A stretch of DNA of 64,000 bases, taken from NCBI GenBank assembly GCA_963851405.1, contig CAWKPB010000009.1, positions 124,001 through 188,000 on the forward strand, given 5' to 3'. Source of the stretch: JANPBY01 sp963851405 (GTDB lineage: Bacteria; Actinomycetota; Actinomycetes; DATJPE01). Below are positions 25,158 through 33,089 of this stretch, piece after piece. The notes below the pieces were generated by a model. It ran no database searches. It was not told the origin of the DNA and worked only from the letters and a program-made list of their open reading frames with translations. The position numbers were made by a program, and so were the translations under genes. The number at the start of each line of letters is the position of its first letter. Positions within the stretch are counted from its first letter, which is position 1.

Positions 25158-25823
25158 ATGAACGATCAGGACGCTTCCCGCCGAAAAGCCGAACAGCGCT
25201 GGCCCATGGCGTTGGCCGTCTTGGTTGCGGGCGCCCTGCACAAGTTCTTGCCGGAAACCTTCACCGAACTTCCGGACTGGGCGTTCCAATCAATCCTGCT
25301 CGTGTTCCTTCTGGTGCTGATCATCGGCGATCCGGGACGAGTCGATCGCCAGCGCACGTGGCTGCGCGTGGTCACCGAGGTGATGATCGGCCTGATCGCC
25401 TTGGTCAACGCGGTCTCGGTCATCGGCCTGGTCACCGGGATCCTGACCTCGGCCGCGTTCAACAATGCTGGCGACCTGCTCCGGGTGGGTGTGGTCACGT
25501 GGCTCACGAACATCATCGTCTTCGCCCTTTGGTACTGGGACCTCGATGCCGGCGGAGCCGCGGCTCGCGCCGAAGCCTCGACCAAGCACCCAGTCGCGCT
25601 CATCTTCCCTGAGTACGGCAACCGGGATCTGGTGGGCGAGGGCTGGTACCCGCACTTCGTGGACTACCTGGCCGCCTCGTTCAACACCGCCACGGCGTTC
25701 AGCCCCACGGACGTCTCAGCCGTGCGCACCTGGGCGAAGTTGATGTTCATGGCCGAGTCGATGATCTCGCTCGTGGTCGCAGTCCTGGTCCTCGCTCGCG
25801 CCATCAACATTCTGCCAGCCTGA
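25158..25823 (+). CDS. Integral membrane protein, DUF1345-like
   Basis: 221 residues with about five hydrophobic spans. The conserved-looking C-terminal block FNTATAFSPTDVSAVRTWAKLMFMAESMISLVVAV is like DUF1345 / channel-like membrane proteins; the function is not established. It is divergent from the GGDEF gene (69-bp gap) and converges on tRNA-Ala. TAGAAC lies 6 nt before the ATG. Confidence 0.7.
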   Translation: MNDQDASRRKAEQRWPMALAVLVAGALHKFLPETFTELPDWAFQSILLVFLLVLIIGDPGRVDRQRTWLRVVTEVMIGLIALVNAVSVIGLVTGILTSAAFNNAGDLLRVGVVTWLTNIIVFALWYWDLDAGGAAARAEASTKHPVALIFPEYGNRDLVGEGWYPHFVDYLAASFNTATAFSPTDVSAVRTWAKLMFMAESMISLVVAVLVLARAINILPA

Positions 25824-25862
25824 TTCGGCCGGCCCAACCGATCGACCCGATCACTGCAGGTG

Positions 25863-25935
25863 TGGAGCTACGGGGATTCGAACCCCGGACCTTCTGCATG
25901 CCATGCAGACGCGCTACCAACTGCGCCATAGCCCC
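25863..25935 (-). tRNA. tRNA-Ala (anticodon GGC)
   Basis: 73 nt. The acceptor GGGGCTA pairs with TAGCTCC, discriminator A; the D arm GCGC-AGTTGGTA-GCGC is canonical. The anticodon stem TCTGC/GCAGA encloses ATGGCAT, giving anticodon GGC. The T arm CGGGG-TTCGAAT-CCCCG is perfect. The CCA end is not encoded. It reads GCC/GCU Ala codons. Confidence 0.97.
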
Positions 25936-26023
25936 TTGCTCGTACCATCGGTGAGCCCGACCGGAGCAGGATAGCCGTTCCCCTGGCCCAATCCGAAACC
26001 CACGGCTCACGGGCCTGCGCCGC

Positions 26024-26668
26024 TTACAGGTCGTCCCCCACTACCGGTACGGGCAGGGTGCCGGCGTTGTGCTCCGCAAGTCGCCATTTGCCTGAGGGCG
26101 CCTCCTCGAGCACGGACCAGGAGCAGTTGGCCAACCCACCGAACACGTCCCAATGATCCACCGGTAGGCCCACCATCGTGCCCATCGTCGCTCGGGCTGT
26201 GCCGCCGTGAGTGACCACAACCAAGACCTGACCGGCCTGCAACAGCGCGGCCTGGCCACGGACGACGGCAGAAGCGCGCCGCCCCACCTCAGAGCGGCGT
26301 TCACCGCTGCCCCCCGCCGGCAGATCGCTGCCTGTTCGCCACGCGACGAAGGCCTCTCGATCGGCACTGCCGATCTCCTCACCGGTCTTGCCCTGCCAGG
26401 CGCCGCCGTGGGTCTCCCTCAGGCCAGGATCGTGCGTGGCGGACAGACCGGTGAGCGCGAGCAGCGGCGCCGCCGTGGCCACGGCGCGCTTGAGGTCCGA
26501 ACAGACGATCGCGCTCGGCGGCAGGCCGGCGAGCAGGCTGGCAGCGCGAGCCGCCTGCTCATGGCCGAGCGAGTCGAGCTCCACATCGTGCTGGCCCTGG
26601 AACCGACCTTCGGCGTTCCACGCCGTCCGGCCGTGTCGCCAGAGAACCACCCGGCGAGGGTCGCTCAC
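26024..26668 (-). CDS. Histidine phosphatase family protein, GpgP-like
   Basis: 214 residues of the phosphoglycerate-mutase fold. The catalytic motif is LWRHGRTAWN near the start, the second block GLRETHGGAWQG matches glucosyl-3-phosphoglycerate phosphatase (GpgP) better than true mutases, and the second catalytic His is in VVTHGGTAR. The N-x-S-W motif ANCSWSVL is present. It is adjacent to rsfS, as gpgP is in mycobacteria. Inferred reaction: dephosphorylation of glucosyl-3-phosphoglycerate. A general acid phosphatase is the alternative. The start overlaps the rsfS stop by 4 nt. Confidence 0.82.
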   Translation of the reverse strand: MSDPRRVVLWRHGRTAWNAEGRFQGQHDVELDSLGHEQAARAASLLAGLPPSAIVCSDLKRAVATAAPLLALTGLSATHDPGLRETHGGAWQGKTGEEIGSADREAFVAWRTGSDLPAGGSGERRSEVGRRASAVVRGQAALLQAGQVLVVVTHGGTARATMGTMVGLPVDHWDVFGGLANCSWSVLEEAPSGKWRLAEHNAGTLPVPVVGDDL

Positions 26669-27054
26669 GCGTCGATGGCGCCGGCCACCGCGTGCGCGGT
26701 TGGCAGGTCAATCGAAGGGCAGTCGCGCCACAGCCGCTCCAGGGCGTAGTAAACGCGTTCCTCGACGTGTTGCACGTGGATCACGATGTCGACGAAATCG
26801 AGGAGAACCCAGCGCCCCTCTCGGGCCCCCTCACGGCGCACCGGCTTGGTGTGGTGCGCAAGGCGCAAGCTGTCCTCGATGGCATCCACGATGGCACCGA
26901 CCTGGCGCTCGTTGGATGCCGAGCACAGCAAGAAGGCATCGGTGATAGCCAGCTGTTCGGAAACATCGAATGCGACGATGTCCTGGGCCCCCTTGTCAGC
27001 AGCCGCTTCAGCGGCAGCCGTGATCAGGGCGAGGGATTCTTGGGTGGCGGGCAT
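26665..27054 (-). CDS. rsfS: Ribosome silencing factor RsfS
   Basis: 129 residues. It binds ribosomal protein uL14 and blocks subunit joining in slow growth. Visible blocks are DIVAFDVSEQLAITDAFLLCSASNERQVGAIVDAI and GRWVLLDFVDIVIHVQHVEERVYYALERLW. It lies between the GpgP-like gene (4-nt overlap) and the LytR_C gene, in the usual nadD-rsfS block. Confidence 0.96.
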   Translation of the reverse strand: MPATQESLALITAAAEAAADKGAQDIVAFDVSEQLAITDAFLLCSASNERQVGAIVDAIEDSLRLAHHTKPVRREGAREGRWVLLDFVDIVIHVQHVEERVYYALERLWRDCPSIDLPTAHAVAGAIDA

Positions 27055-27128
27055 GCTGGCTTTCTGTCGGAGTCCGGTCGAGACCCCAGCGTCTCATGCC
27101 GTGGTCAGTCCCCGGGTCGTCAGCGCCG

Positions 27129-28478
27129 TCACGGCTGATAGTCGCGGCCCAGGACGACCACCACGTCGGCGATGCTCTGGCCCTGCGACGACAGCCGAAG
27201 CGCCGATTCGGACAGGCCGAGCGCCTGAGCGATGGCCAGACCCTCCGAGCGGGCCGCGGAGGTGTCCTCTGTGATCAACACCACCGTGGTCTTCCGGCCG
27301 AACTTCGTCGCGTTTCCGCCAGCGACATAGGTAAATCCATTGGTTGCGAGCTGGTCGCGAGCCGACGCTCCGAGGCCGGGAGTGCCCACCCCGTTCTGGA
27401 CGAGGACCCGCACGTTGCCCCCGGGGCGCTGGGCCGCCAAGGAGCCACTCCACACATCCGCGGCCAGGGCATCGGCGGCCGCCTGGTCGAGTTCAATGGC
27501 TGCCTTCGCGCCTCCGGCATCGATGGCGGCCACAGGCAGACTGCGGTGAACCACGGAGTTGGAGGATTCAGCGGCCCGCAGGCTGGTGAGGAACTCCGGC
27601 AGGCTCTGCGCACCGGAAGACGCCGAACCCTGCCCCAGACTTCCGATTTGGAGGGCTAACTCGTCGCCTTGAGGTGACAACCCAGACAGCGCCGCGGAGA
27701 CGACGGCATCGAAGCGAGCCATCCGGCTCTCTTCGGGCTCCCCGTTGGCTCGAAAGGATGCGTAAACCGCGGCCGACGCACCGTCGAGGGTCTGAGACCC
27801 CGCTGGAATGAGGATGACCTCGGTGTCGGGAGTGGGGCCGGGGCCGGTGACGTCGACATCAACATCGACGGCTACGCCTCCGGCGGCATCGACGAGTTGA
27901 GCCAGGGACTGGTCACTCAACGTCCAGGTGCCATCGATCGTGATGCCCAGTCCGTCGGCCAGGGCGTCTGGGGCGGCATCAACGGCCGGCAGCGCCGCTG
28001 CTTCCGCGAGGGTCATGGTTCCGAAACCGGCGACGTCCACCATGAGCGCCGGCGGGAGCAGGATGATCGACCCCTCACCCGTCGCAGAATCCGCGGCGAG
28101 AACGGCGAGCCCGATCCGACCATTGTCACCGACCTTGAGGAGCACCGTCTGCTGAGTTCGCGCTGCGTCCGCCACGGCCGGACCCTGGGGGTCTCCACCA
28201 CGCCCGTTCAGGTAGGCGCCCAGGACGGCGAGCAGGACCACGGCGCTGACGATGGCCATGATCCGCCGGCGCTGGCGCTCGCGCTGACGGCGCTGCTCAC
28301 GGGCGAGCCCCCGACCGCGACGGCCAGTTCCCGGGAGGACAGCGGTCGATTCGACGGGTCGATCCAGAACGGCGGTTGCGGCTGTGCCCAGCGAATCGCT
28401 GCCTGCCGAGGCTGCCTCGTCGGTTGCTTCTCGCATGGGCGATGGTGCGCCCTTCGGCTTGGCCCGCTTGCCACTCAC
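27129..28478 (-). CDS. LCP-like membrane protein with C-terminal LytR_C domain
   Basis: 449 residues. A cytoplasmic basic N-terminus (GRRGRGLAREQRRQRERQRRR), one membrane span (about 74-92), an LCP-like domain (about 105-330, with GSIILLPPALMVDVAGFGTMTLAEA and a SRMARFDAVVSA segment), and a C-terminal LytR_C domain (about 350-447). True LCP enzymes attach polymers to the wall using conserved Asp and Arg residues. The early catalytic Asp/Arg pair looks absent here, so it may be a non-catalytic relative. It starts directly at the nadD stop (TGA then GTG). Confidence 0.75.
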   Translation of the reverse strand: MSGKRAKPKGAPSPMREATDEAASAGSDSLGTAATAVLDRPVESTAVLPGTGRRGRGLAREQRRQRERQRRRIMAIVSAVVLLAVLGAYLNGRGGDPQGPAVADAARTQQTVLLKVGDNGRIGLAVLAADSATGEGSIILLPPALMVDVAGFGTMTLAEAAALPAVDAAPDALADGLGITIDGTWTLSDQSLAQLVDAAGGVAVDVDVDVTGPGPTPDTEVILIPAGSQTLDGASAAVYASFRANGEPEESRMARFDAVVSAALSGLSPQGDELALQIGSLGQGSASSGAQSLPEFLTSLRAAESSNSVVHRSLPVAAIDAGGAKAAIELDQAAADALAADVWSGSLAAQRPGGNVRVLVQNGVGTPGLGASARDQLATNGFTYVAGGNATKFGRKTTVVLITEDTSAARSEGLAIAQALGLSESALRLSSQGQSIADVVVVLGRDYQP

Positions 28479-29075
28479 TCAATCGCTCCTGCGGTAGAGA
28501 CCACGCTTGTGGACGTACTGAACGACGCCATCTGGCACCAAGTACCAAATCGGCAGGTTGCGCCTAATTCTTTCGCGACAATCGGTGCTCGATATCGCGA
28601 GCGCCGGAACCTCGACCAGACTGACCCTTCCTTTGGGCAACCCGGGGTCCGCGAGGACATGTCCCGGCCGCGTGACACCAACGAAGTGAGCCATTTCGGC
28701 AACCTCGTCCGCGTCCCGCCAGGTCAAGATCTGCGCCAAGGCGTCCGCGCCGGTGATGAAGAACATCTCCTGATCAGAGCCACGGTCAGCCTTGAGGTCA
28801 CGCAAGGTGTCCACGGTGAACGTGGGTCCGCCACGGTCAATGTCCGCTCGACTCACGGAGAACCGGGGATTCGAGGCCGTCGCGATGACGGTCATCAGGT
28901 AGCGGTCTTCAGCGGGCGCGACATCGCGCCCGGTCTTCTGCCAGGGGACCGCGGTGGGTACGAAGATCACTTCGTCGAGATCAAAGCGGTCAGCTACCTC
29001 ACTCGCCGCCACCAGGTGCCCATGGTGGATCGGATCGAAGGTCCCGCCCATCACGCCAAGCCGAGCGGACCCCAT
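28479..29075 (-). CDS. nadD: Nicotinate-nucleotide adenylyltransferase
   Basis: 198 residues. It joins ATP to nicotinate mononucleotide to form deamido-NAD. The nucleotidyltransferase motifs are VMGGTFDPIHHGHLVAAS at the N-terminus and ALAISSTDCRERI in the last third, with FITGADALAQILTWRD in between. The ATG has TACCGT 7 nt upstream and no clear Shine-Dalgarno, so the transcript may be leaderless. Downstream lie the LytR_C gene, rsfS and the phosphatase in the typical actinobacterial order. Confidence 0.97.
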   Translation of the reverse strand: MGSARLGVMGGTFDPIHHGHLVAASEVADRFDLDEVIFVPTAVPWQKTGRDVAPAEDRYLMTVIATASNPRFSVSRADIDRGGPTFTVDTLRDLKADRGSDQEMFFITGADALAQILTWRDADEVAEMAHFVGVTRPGHVLADPGLPKGRVSLVEVPALAISSTDCRERIRRNLPIWYLVPDGVVQYVHKRGLYRRSD

Positions 29076-29117
29076 GCGTGTGACGGTAGTCGCAGAACCG
29101 GTGAGATCTGGGAGGCG

Positions 29118-29273
29118 TCAGCGGTCTCGGTTGAACCGGGTCACGAGGAACAACAGGAGGCACAGGGTGCCGAAGGCGAGAACTCCGAGTAGCCAGGGGG
29201 GCGCGCCGATCTCCTCGGCCGTGCCCGACCCTTCGTTTGCGAGCCACCCCGAAGCGGCGAGAGCAGACGTCAT
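29118..29273 (-). CDS. Small single-span membrane protein (51 residues)
   Basis: A short gene directly upstream of nadD. The protein begins MTSALAASGWLANEG, has an IGAPPWLLG stretch just before one membrane helix (about 27-46, LLGVLAFGTLCLLLFLVTRF), and a basic tail FNRDR. I recall short proteins with a PPW/PPF motif before one helix upstream of nadD in other actinobacteria, which supports it being real; that is memory, not a search. TAGGCT lies 7 nt before the ATG. Function unknown. Confidence 0.7.
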   Translation of the reverse strand: MTSALAASGWLANEGSGTAEEIGAPPWLLGVLAFGTLCLLLFLVTRFNRDR

Positions 29274-29390
29274 GGGGCGCAGCCTAACCACAGTTGCCAG
29301 GATGGGGGTGGAACCCCGAGACGTTGGCGAGGATGGCGGGGGGCCACGAAATCAGTCCGCTGAGGAGGCGCACGTAATGAGGGATCGCAG

Positions 29391-30248
29391 ATGAAGATCG
29401 GCGTGCTTGGACTCGGTCGCATGGGCGCACCCATCGCCCACCACCTGCTGCGGGCCGGCCACGAGGTGGCGGTGTGGAACCGAAGTCCCGGTAAGGACGT
29501 GGAGTTGGTTGCGTCTGGCGCGGTGCGCGCAACGACCCCTGGAGCCGCTGCCGCGGAGGCAGAAGCTGTCGTCTTGGTGCTCTTTGGCCCGGACTCGGTG
29601 CGCGACGTTCTTGCGGGCGAGACCGGCGTCCTGGCCTGGGCAGGCCAGGGAACCTTGCTGGTCGACACGACGACCATCGGACCGAGCGATGCCCGGGTCT
29701 TTGCAGATCTGGCCGCTCCGTACGGCCTGCGCTACGTCGACGCACCCCTGTTCGGGTCGGTCGACGCGGCGCTGAACGGGACGGTGGCGACGCATGTCGG
29801 CGGCTCGGCCACGGATTTCGCGGATGCCCTGCCCGTGGTCACGTGCTGGTGTGACGCCCAGCAGGTCGTGCATGCCGGGCCGGTCGGTAGCGGCGCCGCC
29901 GTCAAACTCGTTCGCAACATGGGGCACGGCATCGCCAACGCCGCCATCGGCGAGTGCTTACGGCTGGCGGCCGACCTCGGCGTGCCCCGGGAAGTCGCAC
30001 TGGCCACCGTGGCCGACGGCCCCTTCTCCTGGAGCTACGGCAGCAAAGCCCGCGCGTTCGAGACCCGCGATTTCTCAGAGGTGATGTTCACCCTGAACCT
30101 CATGGCGAAGGACTTGGCCTTGGCCGTCGCCGAGAGCGACCGACCGCTGCCCGTCTCGCGTGCAGCGCTCGACCAATGCCGAGGGGCACAGGCCGCCGGG
30201 CGCGGCGACGAGGACTTCCCTGCGCTGGCCGACTGGGTCGAAGGCTGA
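29391..30248 (+). CDS. NAD(P)-dependent beta-hydroxyacid dehydrogenase (3-hydroxyisobutyrate dehydrogenase family)
   Basis: 285 residues. The Rossmann motif GVLGLGRMGAPIAHHLL opens the protein. The family signature then follows with LLVDTTTIGPSDARVFA and YVDAPLFGSVDAALNGTVATHVGG, and the catalytic Lys is in GSGAAVKLVRNMG. The substrate may be 3-hydroxyisobutyrate, tartronate semialdehyde or another short beta-hydroxyacid; no valine or glyoxylate catabolism genes are near to decide. It is divergent from the small membrane protein. Confidence 0.88.
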   Translation: MKIGVLGLGRMGAPIAHHLLRAGHEVAVWNRSPGKDVELVASGAVRATTPGAAAAEAEAVVLVLFGPDSVRDVLAGETGVLAWAGQGTLLVDTTTIGPSDARVFADLAAPYGLRYVDAPLFGSVDAALNGTVATHVGGSATDFADALPVVTCWCDAQQVVHAGPVGSGAAVKLVRNMGHGIANAAIGECLRLAADLGVPREVALATVADGPFSWSYGSKARAFETRDFSEVMFTLNLMAKDLALAVAESDRPLPVSRAALDQCRGAQAAGRGDEDFPALADWVEG

Positions 30249-30260
30249 TGTGCCGGCGGA

Positions 30261-31550
30261 TCACGCGCGGATGTGACCGTCCCCAGTGACGACGTAGGTC
30301 GTTGAGGTCAGTTCTGGCAGGCCCATCGGTCCCCGGGCGTGCAGCTTCTGGGTCGAGATCCCGATCTCGGCCCCGAAGCCGAACTCCCCCCCGTCGGTGA
30401 ACCGGGTGGAGGCGTTCACCATGATCGCCGCGGCATCGATGCCCGCGATGAACCGTTGGGCGGACGGCAAGGAGTCCGTGACAATCGCCTCGGTGTGCCC
30501 ACTCCCCCATCGTCGGATGTGCGCGAGCGCAGCCTCGAGGTCCTCCACGACGTGGGCGGCGATGTCCAGGGACAAGTACTCGCGACCCCAGTCGTCGTCG
30601 GTGGCGGGAACCACCTCCACGCCGGGTGGGCCGAGAGCAGCCACGAGCTCATCGCCGTGCACCGTGACCCCCGCCGCAGCGAGCGCCTCCAGTGCCCTGG
30701 GGAGAAACACTGGGGCGATCGCTGCGTGAACAAGCACGGATTCGGCCGCGTTGCACACCGAGACCCGGTGCACCTTGGAATTGACGAGGATCGCCAGCGC
30801 CTTGTCCAAGTCAGCCTCGGCGTCGACATAGACATGGCAGTTTCCGACCCCGGTCTCGATCACGGGGACGGTGGATCCCTCCACCACTGACCGGATCAAG
30901 GCTGCGCCACCTCGAGGGATCAGTACGTCGACCAGCCCACGCGCGGCCATCAGTTGCTTGACGGAATCATGCGAGGTGCCGGGCACCATCTGGATGGCAT
31001 CGACCGGGAGGTCGGTGGCCACGAGCGCCTCGCGCATGACCTCGACCAGAGCTGCGTTGGAGTCGTACGCGGATGAAGAACCCCTGAGCAGGACCGCGTT
31101 CCCGGACTTCAGCCCGAGCCCGGCGGCATCGACGGTGACGTTTGGCCTCGCCTCGTAGATCATCCCCAACACACCAAGCGGGACCCGGACCTGTCGGACC
31201 GTCAAACCGTTCGGCAGCGTAAACCCCCGCACGACCTCGCCCACTGGGTCGGGCAGATCCGCCAGGTCGCCCAACGCATCAGCGATCGCGGACAAGCGTT
31301 CAGGGGTCAGCGTGAGCCGATCGACGATCCCGGCCGGGGCGTCAGCCTCGATGGCCCGGGCTACGTCGAGCGCATTGGCGGCCAGGATGCGCGAGGCGTG
31401 GGTCTCCAGCGCCATCGCCATGGCGAGCAGCGCCACGTCCTTCTGCTGCCTGGACGAGCTCGCTAGCTCAATCGCGGCCACCTTGGCTCGGCCGGCCACA
31501 GCTTGGACGTCGTCGCGCCCACTCGAAATCGCGGACATGGATTCGTTCAC
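30261..31550 (-). CDS. proA: Glutamate-5-semialdehyde dehydrogenase (gamma-glutamyl phosphate reductase)
   Basis: 429 residues of the aldehyde dehydrogenase fold, second step of proline synthesis. Catalytic Cys is in HRVSVCNAAESVLVH. Other hallmarks are MIYEARPNVTVDAAGLGLKSGNAVLLRG and MVNASTRFTDGGEFGFGAEIGISTQKLHARGPMGL. GTG 31550 lies 6 nt after TACCCT and is supported by it; ATG 31538 is the alternative. One small gene separates it from proB, which makes its substrate. Confidence 0.97.
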   Translation of the reverse strand: MNESMSAISSGRDDVQAVAGRAKVAAIELASSSRQQKDVALLAMAMALETHASRILAANALDVARAIEADAPAGIVDRLTLTPERLSAIADALGDLADLPDPVGEVVRGFTLPNGLTVRQVRVPLGVLGMIYEARPNVTVDAAGLGLKSGNAVLLRGSSSAYDSNAALVEVMREALVATDLPVDAIQMVPGTSHDSVKQLMAARGLVDVLIPRGGAALIRSVVEGSTVPVIETGVGNCHVYVDAEADLDKALAILVNSKVHRVSVCNAAESVLVHAAIAPVFLPRALEALAAAGVTVHGDELVAALGPPGVEVVPATDDDWGREYLSLDIAAHVVEDLEAALAHIRRWGSGHTEAIVTDSLPSAQRFIAGIDAAAIMVNASTRFTDGGEFGFGAEIGISTQKLHARGPMGLPELTSTTYVVTGDGHIRA

Positions 31551-31579
31551 CCGACGAGGGTACGACGCCGAACGGGTGA

Positions 31580-31948
31580 TCAGAACGGGCGCAGGGCGCC
31601 AGCGGGCGTCAGCCGTACCGCCAATTCACCTGCGTTTCCCCTTCGGTGAAACGTCGCCTGATCCACGACTTCAAGACCAACGACGTCCCACGCGGGCAGT
31701 CCGGCGGTCGCTCGGTGGGTCTCCCACAGACGAAGTGCCAGGATCGCAGCGTCGGCCACGTCCCCCGCCTCCTCCCAGTAGGACACCTCGGCTCGGTCCG
31801 CGGCATAGCGACCGTTGAGTAGGAAGGGGTGCTCGTGCGAGAGCCGTTCGAGCCCACCGCGAATGACCTCCGCGCCGACTTCGCCGCCTGCGACAGTGAG
31901 GATCACGTGCCACATACGAGGGGCAGCCTCCGGTATCGGTTCGCCCAT
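31580..31948 (-). CDS. Hypothetical protein between proB and proA
   Basis: 122 residues, no recognised family. It is acidic and has WHVILTVAGGEVGAEVIRGGLERLSHEHPFLLNGRYA, the conserved-looking SYWEEAGDVADAAILALRLWETH, and LEVVDQATFHRR near the end. The start ATG 31948 has a perfect AGGAGG 6-11 nt upstream; the longer frame to 32077 is antisense-like sequence. It starts 17 nt after the proB stop and so is likely part of the obgE-proB transcript. Confidence 0.7.
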   Translation of the reverse strand: MGEPIPEAAPRMWHVILTVAGGEVGAEVIRGGLERLSHEHPFLLNGRYAADRAEVSYWEEAGDVADAAILALRLWETHRATAGLPAWDVVGLEVVDQATFHRRGNAGELAVRLTPAGALRPF

Positions 31949-31964
31949 GGCACCTCCTCGACGG

Positions 31965-33089
31965 TCAGCGGCGGAGAAGCACGAGGTCGTCGCGATGCAC
32001 GACTTCCCGCTCGTACGCCGGTCCGAGCTCTCGAGCCAGGTCACGTGTCGACCGGCCCAACAGCCCGGGCAACTCACTCACCCCGAAGTTGACCAGTCCG
32101 CGGGCCACTGCGTGGCCACTTTCGTCGAGAAGGTCCACTGGATCGCCCGCTTCGAAGTCGCCCGCGACCGACGTCACGCCCGCCGGAAGGAGCGAAAGGC
32201 GACGGGCAACCACCGCCTCCACCGCGCCAGGATCGAGAGTCAGCGAACCCCTGGGCGTCGCAGCATGGGCCAACCAGAGCAGTCGGGTGGGCGTGCGACC
32301 TCCCGTTGGGGCAAAACAGGTGCCGACGTCCTCCCCGGACAGAGCATCGGCTGCGCGGGCGGAAGCCGCCAACACGACGTGCATCCCAGCGCCGGTGGCG
32401 ATCCGAGCGGCCTCGACCTTGGTCGCCATGCCGCCCGTGCCGAGGCCGCCTCGGCCCCTCCTGCCCACGTCGACCCCGGCCAGATCGGCCTCACCGCTGA
32501 CCACGGAAACCAGGCGTGCCTGCCCACGCGTCGGGTCGGTGTCGAACAAGCCCTCGACATCGGACAGCAGGACGAGCAGATCTGCATGCAGCAGGTGAGC
32601 CACAAGGGCTGCTAGCCGATCGTTGTCTCCGAGCCGGATCTCATCCGTGGCCACGGTGTCGTTCTCGTTCACCACCGGGACTATCCCCAGGTCCAACAGG
32701 CGATAGAGCGTGCGTTGTGCGTTGCGGTAGTGAGCCCGGCGGATCACGTCGTCGGCGGTCAGCAAGACCTGGCCCACGGTGATGTCATGTCGGGCGAAGG
32801 CCTCGGTGTAGCGGTGGACCAGGACCCCCTGCCCCACGCTGGCTGCGGCCTGCTGGGTGGCCAAGTCACCAGGCCGTACCGCAAGCCCCAGCGGCGCCAG
32901 GCCAGCCGCGATCGCTCCGGAGGACACGAGAACCACGTCTCGACCCAGCTGCCGCTGAGCGGCCACCACGGCGACGAGAGCCTCGACGGCAGCACCGTCC
33001 AAGCCGCCCGTGGCAGTGGTGATCGAGGACGAACCGACTTTCACCACGACCCGTTTGGCGGCGGCGACTGCTGGGCGAACGGGAGTCAC
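31965..33089 (-). CDS. proB: Glutamate 5-kinase
   Basis: 374 residues. The first step of proline synthesis: ATP-dependent phosphorylation of glutamate. The amino-acid-kinase domain shows VVVKVGSSSITT, VLVSSGAIAAGLAPL, PVVNENDTVATDEI and GTGGMATKVEAARIAT. A PUA RNA-binding-like domain forms the last 75 residues. The start overlaps the obgE stop by 4 nt (33086-33089), as in many actinobacteria. Proline feedback inhibition is known for the family. Confidence 0.97.
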   Translation of the reverse strand: MTPVRPAVAAAKRVVVKVGSSSITTATGGLDGAAVEALVAVVAAQRQLGRDVVLVSSGAIAAGLAPLGLAVRPGDLATQQAAASVGQGVLVHRYTEAFARHDITVGQVLLTADDVIRRAHYRNAQRTLYRLLDLGIVPVVNENDTVATDEIRLGDNDRLAALVAHLLHADLLVLLSDVEGLFDTDPTRGQARLVSVVSGEADLAGVDVGRRGRGGLGTGGMATKVEAARIATGAGMHVVLAASARAADALSGEDVGTCFAPTGGRTPTRLLWLAHAATPRGSLTLDPGAVEAVVARRLSLLPAGVTSVAGDFEAGDPVDLLDESGHAVARGLVNFGVSELPGLLGRSTRDLARELGPAYEREVVHRDDLVLLRR

